Shown here piece after piece: positions 12,737-23,575 of a stretch of DNA of 64,000 nucleotides. Made by a program: the position numbers and the translations under genes. Positions within the stretch are counted from its first letter, which is position 1. Every line of letters begins with the position of its first letter. The notes beneath the pieces are model-generated. The model worked only from the letters and a program-made list of their open reading frames with translations. It did no database searches and had not been told where the DNA came from. The stretch lies in NCBI GenBank assembly GCA_039881145.1, contig JAYKKI010000076.1:11401001-11465000 (forward strand), read 5' to 3'. Source of the DNA: Druceiella hillmani (Eukaryota; Arthropoda; Insecta; Lepidoptera; Hepialidae).

Positions 12737-15166
12737 CTGCAAAGTACACATTATTTAAAAAGATAACCATCAAACGCTAAGTATAAATAAAAACGTGTCA
12801 ATTATTCATACAAGTGTTTTCTTGTATCAAGCTAAATAGAAAATATTAAAGATTTAAATGGAAATTCTCAAACGTTTCCGAAAAGCTGTTGAATTCAATA
12901 AAATGCAAAATAATACCTGTAATAAAGACTGATAATATGATTATACAATAAATACAGAAATGTTGAATATATTTGGCATTAATTTTGTAGAAATTCATTA
13001 TTCACAATTAAATGGAACTACGTGATGTAGTATTATTTCTATTTTCTTTAAGTTCTTTACCACGACCTAGGTTTCGTTGTATTACATCTTCAGGCGGGCT
13101 ATTACCAAAGATCTTTGATAATAGCCCTCCTGAAGATGTTGTAATACAACAAAACCTAGGTCGTGGTACAGAATTTAAAGAAAGCAGAAACAATACTACA
13201 TTACGTAGTTCCATTTAAATGTGAACAATAAATACAGGTAATATAATTATAGAACTTTGACAAGAAGCATAATGCGACAAAAATAAAATGATAAAAATTA
13301 ACATGATAAAATTCACCATGTAGATTCTAGGCAAGATATGAAAAGATGCGTGGTTAAGAAAGTAATTAAAGAAAGGTTAATATGGCTTATAAATATTAAA
13401 TGTGCGGGGGGGCGACCTGTGTTCCATAGACAGGAAATACATCAATCCTAAAAATAAGTTATTAAACAATTATAACAATTTATTGAAAATAATCAAATTA
13501 TAAGCTTCTTTTTCCAGTTACAAAAGAGCATGAGATACTGAAAAAAGAGCATGAGCTACGTATGAAAACAAAATTAGAACAGTGTAAACAAAAATGAACA
13601 GTGTAAATTGCGGAAATGTCAACTTTTTAGGTTAAACCAAAATTAAATTTAGTTCGAGTTTGAAATAGTGTTTGAGAAATGAAGTTAAGATGAGCATGTG
13701 ATAAAGCGAGTTTATTAGTGATGTTTTTATCTATTCTCTAATAATGCAAGATGTAAAATTCTATGCCAAGTATATTGGTAACAGTGTTAAGATTTATCAT
13801 AACTTTTTTCATTCTTTTTCAGCATATGCCTTGAAATTTTGATTTATGAATTAAGAAAATTGGTTCCGTTCTAAACAACCGATCAGTATACAACCGACAT
13901 TCATTCAAGATGGACGTTCACATGTTGTACTGGTCTTTCACGTCGAAAGAGGAAGACCAGACGATATTGGCAGCATCCATTGTGAAGTAGACTTTTTATA
14001 CGAGCCTAAAGTTTACTTATGAGTCATTTGCGGCGAAAATTTGGATTCACCAAATTTTTTTAATTATTTTTGGATGTCAATGTCTATGTTGACGATCTTC
14101 TTAAACGATTGGAGAAAGATTTTAAAAAAAGAAGACGCTAATTGGATAAAAATAATCTGCCCTGTCCTTTTTTTACTGTTTACACATCCAATTTTTCGTC
14201 GACAAAAAAGAGAATGACACATTTGACAACTTGGTCCGTTTTACTGGATCCGGAATATTGTCGTGTATGTGAACTTGCTTATACTATTGGATACGTCATC
14301 GCTGAAATAAAGGTTCCTTTTCTCTTTTCAGTTAATATAATAGACGATATATTTTCGAATAAATTGATCGTAGGTTTCCAATTACCATAAAAACAAATTG
14401 TGAAGTTCGCAACAATCTTGTCAATATAATCGTTTATAAGCCCATAGCAATGACACTGCTATTTTAGAAACAAAAACTCACCGTCGTCAGTAATGCCGGC
14501 CGCCTCATCCTTGGCGTTTTGCTCGAGGGCGCGTAGGATGGCCTCGGGCGTGGGCGGCGGCGTGGGCAGGTGCTCGCCGCGCGGCCGGAAACCGTTCTCG
14601 TCCGCCGAGTACGTCACAGTATACGTCTTCCCGTCATCGCCCGTGTACGAGTAGCCACCCTGCGTCTGCGAGCCTTTGTTCGAAGCGCCACTCTGCTCGG
14701 TTCGGATGCCGTTCGACGTCTCGAAGTCGTAGTGGTAAGTATCTCCATGGGACTGAAATTAATTATTTAAAACGATCCCTTAAATTAAAATAAAAAAATC
14801 AAATCAAATACAAAATTATAAACGGTGGTTAAAAAACATGACTAACTTGAAAAATGGCCATTAATAAGTCAAATAATTCACTGTTTGCAATTTTAAGCAA
14901 AATAAAGTTCATTTCAATTTTATATCCAATAATTTTCATGTCAGTTTTTCTCTTATTCAGGCACGTATATATAGAACGATCAAGAGCGAAATAGACAATT
15001 ATTTTTTCAGTTCACGGCTAGCTTCAATTTTCCTCTGAGCTACCTTCGTGGTACCCACATAAATGAATATTGATGGAGTCTACAGTAATCCAACCCCTCT
15101 TTGGCGAGACGGTCGTACGTTTATGGTAAAAACCTTTTAATAATACCATCGTAATACATAAGTTGA

Positions 15167-15209
<43 letters not shown>

Positions 15210-18200
15210 TTTCTTTTTTTGTTTTTTTTTAATTTTTTTTATGCTATCCTTTTTTTGCATATATATATTTACATACAAAAAAAGGATAGCATAAAAATTG
15301 CCATTAAAGAGACAACATTCACGTGATCATCCATCCAAATGTTGCCATATGTTTTAATTGAAATTAAAAACAATAATTTCATTAAAAAAATCGAAAAGAA
15401 ACTGGTTTTCGATCCACGCACAGCGCATGCAGTAGCAAATTGTAGTTAATTTAATGACTAGTAGTCGTTATATAATTTAGCTGTACACTTTAGATAGTTT
15501 CTTTTAATTAATAACTTTAAAAAAATTACTATTTAATTGATATAAATAACATTTATACACTTGCGACAAGACGTTTGCGCATGTCACAACCATAAATTTG
15601 ATACACGTCAAGTAAAATATGATAAGTACTATAAGATATGATGAATATAACTGTCACATGTTATATAATCGAAAAGAAATCTCTGTATAAAAAAAGTGTT
15701 CTAAAAAAATTTTAAATTCCAAAAAAAGTTTTCTAAAGAAATTAAAAGTTTCTAAAAAACTAACAAAAATGTTCGAGATAAAACTTCTTAGTAACGGCCT
15801 ACTTATTAAAAGATTTGAACATTTTTTCTCTTTACTATATTTATTGGTATATTGCACTCTGTATTTATCAAAAACCTTTAGTATAAAAGTCCTAAACATC
15901 TCGCTTAACATCCACATACATCTTGTGCGAACAACTTAAGAAACTCAGTAAGTAAAAGAAGAGTACTCCATCCGTAAGCAAACATTTGAACTGTGCGTGG
16001 TAACGATATTGTCGAAATAACAAATTCAAATCTATTTACCTCACGCCTTACAAACTTTCAACAACAGTGTGTGAATTTTTAAAAAAAACATTTATTTGAC
16101 TCTCGATTGCATCTGAATAATCGGATTCTGTTGATACGACGTTTTGTTTCTGAATACTCAGAGAGGAGATTCAAAAGGAGTCTAAGAATATTACTGATAA
16201 CCAAAAATTTTATATTCAAAGTCGCAATGCACAATTTCAGAATAAAAAATAGTTAAACAATAGCAAAGATAAATTGCGTCATTTGCTTATTGTCATCATA
16301 ATTTGTTTTATAAATAAATAAAATTACTTTCACGTTATTCTTATTTACAAAAAAAAATTTGAATTTTTCGATTGTGCAACATGACAGATTTTAAATCACT
16401 TAACAATAAAATAATTGACTTTTTCATTTCAACTAAACCACATTTCAACTAGGCATATTTAATTCCACAACATTCCCGGGTCAGTGCCAAAGTGCTTTAA
16501 ATAATTACATCGAAAAAATATTTAATTTTCATTTTCTGTCACATATATGTCATATTATGCAATATAAACTTCAAATCCATTTCAATAATACCACCGCGCT
16601 AGACATAGATCTATAAAAAGCCTACTTTTATCTAATGCACCAATCATTTCTCTTAAATACTTGGCATATATAAATCGTTCTTATTTACCATTTACGAAAA
16701 ATTTTCATTACGTGACAAAAATCTAAAATATAACTGTAAAAATTTCCCCATAATATGAATTATCAAATAGATTAAATTTAAAAAAGGAAACGCAGCCCTA
16801 TTCTGCCCAATGTCCCTTATGAAACGACACCTACTACAAAGGTTGTTGAAGATGTATTGTTGCAAAAGTAAGAAAGTTTCGGTCAAAAGTAAATAGTTTA
16901 AACAAAGTTTTATTAATTATAATTAATATCTGGTGGCTTTTGAGTAAAGCTAAAGTGAATGCAGAAATGTTGATGATCAATAAAAGTTTTAAAACATTCT
17001 AATACAACTTTAGCTTAAGAATAAATATGTTAAAGTGATTGCATAAATTTTAGTGAGCCAAATATAAAACAGTTATTGCATAAATTTTGATAAGCCATAT
17101 ACGCTTTAAAATATTTTGATACAACTTTGACTTTACAATAATCAAACTAAAATAATTGCATAAATTATTGTGTGCCACGTATAAAACATTGCAATACTAC
17201 TTTAGCTTAACAACAATTAGGCTAAAGTGATAATATAAATTTTGATGATCCATATATGTTTTAAAACATTTTAACATTAATATAGCTGAATAATAATTAG
17301 ATTGAAGGGATTGCATAAATCGATAAGCCGTAAAGGTTTTACAACGTTTTAATGCAATTCGAAATAGTACACATAGCTTTGGTTTTACTAAACTGCCAAC
17401 ATAAGTTAATTACAAAATAGTAACAAAAGGAAGCAATTGCAATTTTAGATCCTAATTTCAATATCCTTACATTTATTTAACAGAAAGAATGCGAAAAAAG
17501 GAAAATCAAAAGTCTTACATTTCAAGACATCTTAGCTTATCTATTTATTATTAAACTATATAAAAAAATGCCAAACCATCAACTTACTATTTCATTTATT
17601 GTAAATTTTTAAAGGTTTTTCTTCTATAAATATATGGACTATATAAACTTACAATTTTGTTTCTACAAGTATAAAAATATGATTATTGCGCATTTAAATA
17701 GTCATCCTCTGTATAAAAATATTATTAGTTCGTACCTCAATAATCATCCTAATAATTCCTAGTAGTTCCTTTTGGCAATTGGAAACTTGTACGTGACAAG
17801 CATACTTTAAGGAAAATCGTTGAAGTAATTTGAAGGATTCTAATATTTAAAGGAAGACATAGATTACTTAATAATTTGAACGGATGGCGAATAGATGTAA
17901 TATTTACCTACATCTTTTCTCTACGTATATACGTTAACCGTAATTAGACAACTAATTTTCGTGATATCAAATATTTAACTGCCCATTATATGTTTATTGT
18001 ATTATCTCAGCGTTAAATGTATTTGGTTTAAATGTCACATGTTAGGTCACCAACCTCGCTATCGAACTTGACAATGGCAGCAGTCTTATCCGTCTCGGCA
18101 TTGGCACGGTGATTAACGTGCTGTTCCTCATGCTCGTGTATGGCAGCCGGCTCGTGGTAGCTTCCGCCCAGGCTGAACAGATGGGGTTGAAGCACGGTCG

Positions 18201-21200
18201 GGATGTAGAGGCTCTCGATGGGCTTGCCGGCACAAACCGCAAGTATTGCTGAGGCTACCAACTGTAATTTTATTTATATCTCATAAACACACTCAGCCTT
18301 ATATTATTTTTTAGTACAAAATCAATATATGTTACCACTCAATTTCTACGCCACGAAAAAGTGTAATGTTAATTTTATTCACTAAAATATAATTATAATC
18401 CATAGGGATAACACTTTCGATCATTTTAAACATTATTAAAACGTGGGTACTTCCAATACTATACCAAGCGATAAAAAAATTAATTTTCAAAAACTCTTCA
18501 CACCGATAAACAATATAGTGTAAACTTTTAAAAATATTATAATTTTAGGATTCATTTAGTTTTCAATATAATATTGTTATTAGACGGTTTAAGTTCGGAA
18601 AAATGTATTGGTTGCTTGGTCGTAATTCTGAGCTTTCAACATACAACAAACTTATTTTGTATAAGCAAATTCTACGCCCAGTTTGGAGTTATGGAATACA
18701 GCTGAGGGGCTACGTCTAATATCAAGGTAATACAAAGAATCCAAAACAAAATGCTTAAATGTGTAGTTAACGCGCCTTGATACGATCAAAACTATGATCT
18801 CCATTGCGATCTTGGGATTGAGATGGTAGATGATATTATGATTCTCATCCAAAGAGACTTCAAAACCACATTCATCTAGAAGCGTCTAGACTCTCAAATG
18901 TGCAAAATATTATTAGACGACTCAAAAGAATAAAACCTTTTGAGATTAGAATGCTAAGTGATTCAAAGGAAAAATCTTATTATCACAGTATATTAATTTA
19001 GAAACAAATTAATCGTTAATTATGTAACTAGTTTAGGTAAAATTGTTTGAAAAAAAATTAGAAGGTTTAAATGTTTTTAAAAATTCGAATAAGTATTATT
19101 TTTACTCTATCACACAAATTTGAAATTAAGTGATGATAACATTTATGAATAGTATGAGTATAATCATTTAGTTTCTAGCTTTGACAACTGTGGTTTATTA
19201 TAATTTAATAAAAAAAAATAATAAAATTGAATTTTTTTTCATAGAAGCATAAATAAGCTCCTCAAAATTATAAATTAAATTCACTCTTTAAAATTACTTA
19301 TTATCGACGTTAAACTAGGGGGGTCTATGGTGAAATAAACTATAGATGACATAACATGCCATCTTAAGCATATTGAAAACATTGGAGTATAAACTACTCC
19401 TAAATGTACAAATCACATCCAGGGACTATTACAATCTAATCCAAAAAGTTCACGAATTACGAAAGATATCAACAAAAATGCCTCTACCTATTATAGTAAG
19501 AAAACGGGTTTTAGACTAAGAGAAAAGGAAGATTTTTATTTAAATGAATCATTCAGAAAGTTGTTCCTAAATTTTCTATGTTTTAGTGTATTTTTTCCTT
19601 GGAACTCTTTTTAAAAATACACTAGGATCGAATGTAATACCTTAAAAATTTCTGAAAAAGGCAAGAGCACTGCCAGTAAAGAAAGTTTGAATATCTTTTA
19701 ATTGGTTTGGTTGAACACAAAACTCTACCACATTGAATAAAAAATTAGCACTTTATATCTAATATATAAAAAGGGTACCAACTTAAATAAACTTACTAAA
19801 GGGAAATAAATTGACTCCCAAAGTGCTGCCTATAAATAAAACAAAATTACTATATACTCAAGAATATATCGGGAATTACCAATATGGATTTAGGAAGGGA
19901 AGATCGACATTAATATTTAACATACGATAAATTTTATAAAGTATAAAGAATATGGAATTTAGACCCATTGGCTCTTTTTAGAATTTAAAACGGTCTACTA
20001 TTATATGAACAGTAAACTGCTTCTAGAATCTATCAGGGATATCATTAAAACCCTTGGAAAACTTTTAATTTTAATACCTTCAGCTTATAATTTGTATTCA
20101 GGACAATTTATCTCGTCCAAATAGAGTGAAAAAAAAAGGAAAGACAAAACGACGCGTCAGCACATGCACACTTTAATATTACTCTTGAAAAAATAATTAA
20201 AAATGCAAATCTCGATACGATATGTACGTCTTTAGGAGATTTATCCATATTTAGCCTATGCTCATGATATTAATATAATTGCTAAAACATGAAAAATTTG
20301 ACATTTGTCTTTAAAGTAATTGCAAGTGAGAAGGAGAAAATAAACTTCAAGATCAATGAAGGTAAAGCCATGTAAATACCATACTGCAAATAGACAATGT
20401 TTACAAATACCTAGAATTCAATACAAATAAATTCGAAGAAATTAAAAAGTTTAGCTACTTGGGTCTATTGTTGCCACAAAGAATGACTTCATACAATAAA
20501 TAAAAATTAAATACAATCTTCTTACACCGAAAACCAATCTCTTGTTATATAAAAGTTTAATTAAACCTGTTTTAACATACCCACCTGAAATATATATGCT
20601 GTTATCCAGAAAAGTAGAAATGCTTAATGTATTTGACAAAAAAATTCTAGTTGGTATCCAAAATAATCGAGTACAATAAAGAAGAACTAATTAAATGTAT
20701 AAGAAATATGATATCATAAAGTTTACAAATGCCTCGATAAAGAGTTCAACATGCTTAAAACCAAGAACTGGAAAATTATGGCCAGAAATAGATCATCTTG
20801 ATGCAAACAACTGAAGAAAACCAATGTCCACCATAGGTCGTTGGCCACTGAAGAAGAAGAAAAAGAAATTTTTTTCTGTCTTAAGCAACTTCTATGTCGA
20901 CATTACATTCTCTATATACGTATTATAAGCTATGGCTAAATAATAACTAAAGCAACTCAAAAATATAATAACTTCAATAACTTCAAAATAAATGTTCGAG
21001 ACTCACTTTCTATTTATATATCTTGTAAATTTAAATGCCATTTATCACCAATTTGATGAATTGTTTATAAATTTAGCCAGCACCGATTATTTTTAATACG
21101 ACATGGATCCATGAAAATCACTAATAAACTGATTTGATGAATTTATTATGCGAATGATTCTAGCACTAAATAACAAATACGGCAGATTATCTATGGCGGT

Positions 21201-23164
21201 ATGTTTATTTTATTAAAACTACACGTCGACCTCACGTAAAACGAATACAGCAAGTGTTACCCCACACTTGCTATTACCGTAATGAGTTTCGCGTGATATA
21301 AGCATGGCAATGTGGAATAACCAACAGCGCTAGACGTGTGATTACGAAGATTTAACACCAGAATGATGGGAAATGCTTTTCGACATATTTAATAGCTACG
21401 AGTATTGCCTTCAGTAAATAGAGAGACATTTACAATCTAAGGATCAAATATTTGGCTGCTTAGAATGAAATCGATCTTTGAGATCTTTAACAGGTTCAAA
21501 TAAACTTGATGGTACAACGTGTCCATGAATTGAAGACTTATGATCTAGATTTTAATATCAATGATCATTAAGTAATGATGAACTCGATCAAAACAAATGT
21601 TAAGAGAAACCTGATGGTTTGGCGATCTTGATTTACAATGGTCAAAAATGTTTCGTTAACAAAATGCCAAGTTAACAGCCGATAGAAAAAAAATAGTGGT
21701 CAGTGGTTTATAACAGTTATAAGCAATAAATTTCAACCATGCATTAAAGTAGTTTGAATGTTCCAGTACTTTAGCAATAAATTTCCATGTTCTAAAGGAT
21801 TAATAAACATTGTTCAGAATAAATATGTTTTTGTCAAAATTTTAATATTTTGTGTTCTTTCTCGTAAAATCCACTTGTATAATCCTAATTTTCACTTTCT
21901 AGTTAAGAGTTAGATTTACAAAATTAAAATGAAATAATAACATGAAAAGCAAAGTTACAAGAGATATGAAATATTATATGTCGGTATCCCGCCGTGTCTT
22001 AAAATATTTACGTATTTAAATCACAAACAATTTTCTTTTTTATTACATTTCCATAACAAGTAAACACATAATTTTCAAAAGTTTATAATAATATCGACAG
22101 ATTCTGCTCAACGGTTAAACTTATTTTTATATAAATTGTACTTTGAAAACGCCGAATTTCAAATTTTCCATAAATCTTTTATATATAATTTTTGATATAT
22201 CTGATAATTTTGGCATCGTATTGAAAAATAGCTATTTTTCCTACTACCTGCTTAAGAATTTCTATCACCATTCCACTCCGTTGTGGTGAAGTATGAAATT
22301 ATGTGCAAACTAATTACCCACTTCAAATTCTTAGGTTAGATTAAATAGAGGACGTAAAAAATTCATAAGGATTTAATCTTTTTTTTCTATTCAACGAAAA
22401 TAACCTATTGCTTATTTTCGCATAAGTCGAAACATCAAACTAGGTCGATGGTTTTTAACAAATATTTAACTTAAACCATGTACTTACATGCCTGTACTTA
22501 TAAACCAGAAAACATACCATTACAGTTCAACAAAAGATAATTTTTATTGTTTTGTTTAGTTAAATAATACTTATAGTGACAACGTATTTATTTCGATTAA
22601 TTCTGTAAAAAAAATTATTTAAATAATACTTTTACTACTGATAAACGGATATCAAATTTCACACGTCTTTTTCACTTTTTTTATTTATTTCAATTTTTTA
22701 AATGTCTTTATTTCTTATTTACAGTTTCAACACGTGTGTTGAAACTGTAAATGTGTTTTTTTTCACAAACCGCAAATGTTTGTGAAAAAAAGTTTGTGAA
22801 GACAAGAAATTAAATAGAAAAAACCCTAAAACAATTCATTGGAAATAAACATTTTTGAAATAAACTATGCTCGACCTTTGGGTCTATCCAAAACCAGGTT
22901 TGGCGTAAGTTTTCTGTAGGTTAAATGAGAGAAAATAAATAAAATTTCACATTATCTAAAATGTACCCATTCTAAAGTAAAAACATCCGCAATACCGCAA
23001 TACTAGAAGATCACTAACTGAATTTTGAAAAAGAAAAGTTCATATGGTAATGAAGAATAACTTCAAAATTGTCGAAGAAATATTAAGTTTTGATCATCGT
23101 ATCAACGTAAGAACTTAAGGACTTATCAAAAGTTTAATGTCGTTTAAAACATTACCAGTTTCAT
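12648..23164 (-). CDS. RR-1 cuticular protein, 4-exon gene (whole span, exons joined)
   Basis: Structural protein of the insect cuticle that binds chitin through a Rebers-Riddiford domain and is secreted by epidermal cells. Exons 23164-23156, 18261-18055, 14752-14482 and 12736-12648 join in phases 0, 0 and 1 to a 191-residue open frame. Residues 1-15 are a signal peptide ([15 protein letters not shown]), with cleavage probably after A14 or G15. Residues 16-72 are a spacer rich in His and Glu. The RR-1 domain runs about 76-138 and matches the family pattern exactly: G104, G113, Y120, A122, E124, G126, F127 (usual Y or F), P135, P138. It opens with [10 protein letters not shown], typical of RR-1, the form common in flexible cuticle. 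The tail after residue 162 comes from the last exon and ends Y-I-Y. All introns start GT and end AG. GC content is far above the flanks. The gene is complete. I do not assign a specific CPR number. Confidence 0.93.
12737..14481 (-). other. Intron 3 of the cuticular protein gene (1,745 bp)
   Basis: GTGAGT donor, TTTGCAG acceptor. It contains the palindromic hammerhead-bearing repeat at 12963-13225. The stretch 13860-14400 has somewhat mixed composition and broken frames that I could not match to any transposon or gene. Confidence 0.78.
12963..13225. mobile_element. Palindromic double copy of hammerhead-bearing repeat (Penelope-like)
   Basis: Two roughly 100-bp units lie head to head around a short centre (CAAAGATCTTTG, about 13109-13120). 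The left unit reads on the minus strand and the right on the plus strand. The left side extends out to the family's outer end at 12963. Each unit has CTGAAGA, a short hairpin, (G/A)AAA, CCTAGG, TC and GTGG in order. That is the layout of a minimal hammerhead ribozyme with a 2-nt-loop stem III, known from Penelope-like elements. The left unit keeps GAAA but has a shortened stem II. The right unit has AAAA in place of GAAA. Because of the symmetry both strands carry near-identical 68-codon open frames, which are artefacts. The repeat itself is certain. The Penelope assignment is an inference. Confidence 0.75.
14482..14752 (-). CDS. Cuticular protein exon 3 (RR-1 chitin-binding domain)
   Basis: Codes residues 73-162 plus the first base of codon 163. 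It follows an AATTTCAG acceptor and ends at a consensus GTGAGT donor. It contains the entire Chitin_bind_4 (RR-1) domain: [10 protein letters not shown], then [24 protein letters not shown] and [12 protein letters not shown]. After the domain comes a short helical segment ([15 protein letters not shown]) and the ITDDG end that RR-1 proteins often show. GC is much higher than the surrounding introns, as expected for coding DNA in this genome. Confidence 0.95.
15172..15240. repeat. (TA)n then poly-T microsatellite
   Basis: About 14 TA units followed by roughly 35 nt of nearly pure T. Confidence 0.95.
15237..15296. repeat. Palindrome, 21-bp perfect arms
   Basis: TTTTATGCTATCCTTTTTTT G and its exact reverse complement flank an 18-nt AT-rich loop. 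It directly follows a (TA)n and poly-T tract (15172-15240). Confidence 0.92.
16940..17350. repeat. Degenerate tandem array, about 80-bp unit (intron 2)
   Basis: The phrases (G)CTAAAGTGATTGCATAAATT, GATGAGCCATATA, TTTTAAAACATTTTAATA and CAACTTTAGCTTAACAAT recur about five times with many substitutions. It is an old minisatellite. Confidence 0.7.
18055..18261 (-). CDS. Cuticular protein exon 2 (signal peptide and His/Glu-rich spacer)
   Basis: Codes residues 4-72. The acceptor is a good ATTACAG immediately 5' of TTG GTA GCC. The exon holds the rest of the hydrophobic signal core ([12 protein letters not shown]), then a spacer with [11 protein letters not shown] and ends AAIVKFDSE, the run that normally sits just before the RR domain. 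The donor is GAG|GTTGGT, weaker than the usual GTAAGT, but it is the only nearby one that keeps the frame into exon 3 (phase 0). The in-frame reading beyond it soon hits a stop inside the intron. Confidence 0.92.
18607..18965 (+). mobile_element. Jockey-clade LINE, 3' end of reverse transcriptase ORF (degraded)
   Basis: Read on the plus strand from 18607, the frame is open for about 35 codons: [16 protein letters not shown], then [16 protein letters not shown]. This is the LYK-x-x-L-(K/R)-P-(I/V)-W-(T/S)-YGIQLWG block of the Jockey/Juan LINEs. It continues with stops and frameshifts through HCDLGIEMV to [14 protein letters not shown], the typical C-terminus. The copy is 5'-truncated and dead. 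It is inserted in intron 1 of the cuticle gene, antisense to it. Confidence 0.85.
19840..20870 (+). mobile_element. RTE-type LINE remnant (reverse transcriptase domain to C-terminus)
   Basis: Broken plus-strand frames show family landmarks in order. [12 protein letters not shown] is at 19873-19910. [10 protein letters not shown] is at about 20252-20283, where the catalytic Y-A-D-D has become [12 protein letters not shown] is near 20448. An open stretch of some 32 codons ([12 protein letters not shown] ... VFDKKIL) covers about 20553-20648. A closing NWKIMARNR lies at about 20770-20800. The many stops mark an old copy. It lies in intron 1, antisense to the cuticle gene. Confidence 0.8.
22718..22791. 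repeat. Two adjacent palindromes
   Basis: The first (22718-22751) is TTTACAGTTTCAACAC, GT, then its exact reverse complement. The second (22757-22791) is TTTTTTTCACAAAC, 7 nt, then its exact reverse complement. They lie in intron 1, about 400 bp from exon 1. Confidence 0.92.
23156..23164 (-). CDS. Cuticular protein exon 1 (coding part, ATG AAA CTG)
   Basis: Only nine coding bases: Met-Lys-Leu, followed directly by a GTAATG donor at 23155-23150. A very short first coding exon carrying only the start of the signal peptide is the usual layout of insect RR cuticle genes. Joined to exon 2 it gives [15 protein letters not shown], a textbook secretion signal, which fixes both the start codon and the splice phase (0). 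A TATA box about 130 nt upstream supports this as the 5' exon. There is no ORF-length signal here, so the call rests on the splice join and context. Confidence 0.85.
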
Positions 23165-23290
23165 TTCGTTGCGATGGAACAAACTCACAAACTAAAATAA
23201 TATAAAATTAAACTAAATTGACTACAACAAAAGATGTTATTACTGAAAGAGACCACTTTGTAATGTTCCGCCCAGCGGCCGGCACACTCT

Positions 23291-23299
23291 TTTTATATA
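23291..23299 (-). promoter_or_regulatory. TATA box of the cuticular protein gene
   Basis: On the minus strand the sequence reads TATATAAAA. A TATA box here predicts transcription start near 23262-23268 and a 5' UTR of about 100 nt before the ATG at 23164. Cuticle genes commonly use strong TATA promoters. It lies beside a local GC-rich patch (GCCGGCCGCTGGGCGG on the minus strand) in otherwise AT-rich DNA. Confidence 0.7.
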
Positions 23300-23464
23300 G
23301 ACATTTACATAAATTTCTCGTTATTGTGGAGGAATTAAAATAATTATAATTTATGTGAATTTTAAAACTTTTCACGTTACGTTCGTTAGGTAAACCGTAA
23401 TTGACTAGCTGACTTTCATTAAAGTTTATAATTTTTTAACATTAATTTCGTTAAGATTTTCATT

Positions 23465-23575
23465 CTGCTTACGTGGCATGATGGGGTCTACACCTGGCTG
23501 GTTCGCGACGTGTGGGCACCTGTAATGGTAATCGCTCTTTCGGGTATTCGACCACGCGAAAACAAAAGTCTTATT
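23465..23575. promoter_or_regulatory. GC-elevated block upstream of the cuticle promoter
   Basis: About 170-280 bp upstream of the TATA box is a patch of mixed, non-repetitive sequence (containing CACCTGGCTGGTTCGCGACG) with much higher GC than the flanks and no transposon similarity. Position and composition suggest a proximal enhancer of the cuticle gene. No specific factor site is claimed. Confidence 0.35.

Larger units (their letters stand above)
14753..18054 (-). other. Intron 2 of the cuticular protein gene (3,302 bp)
   Basis: Donor GTTGGT, acceptor AATTTCAG. It contains a (TA)n/poly-T tract with a 21-bp palindrome (15172-15296) and a degenerate tandem array (about 16940-17350). The rest is AT-rich sequence with no recognisable element. 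Confidence 0.8.
18262..23155 (-). other. Intron 1 of the cuticular protein gene (4,894 bp)
   Basis: GTAATG donor, ATTACAG acceptor. It contains a Jockey LINE end and a decayed RTE-type LINE, both antisense to the gene, a double palindrome near 22718-22791 and a small hairpin at 21249-21272. From about 20870 to 22700 and 22800 to 23150 I see only AT-rich sequence. Confidence 0.8.

Noticed and set aside
13008..13218. Two nearly identical 68-codon frames on opposite strands
   Set aside because: They are produced by the palindromic repeat and not by protein coding.
14570..14770. Plus-strand frame over cuticle exon 3
   Set aside because: Antisense shadow of the RR-1 domain. The Arg/Val-rich product has no family features.
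18042..18242. Second frame of 66 codons over cuticle exon 2
   Set aside because: Shadow frame. The frame giving the signal peptide and correct splice phase is the real one.
23242..23246. Arthropod initiator TCAGT on the minus strand as the cuticle gene's transcription start
   Set aside because: It lies about 50 nt from the TATA box, not the expected 30 or so, so the start is more likely near 23262-23268.
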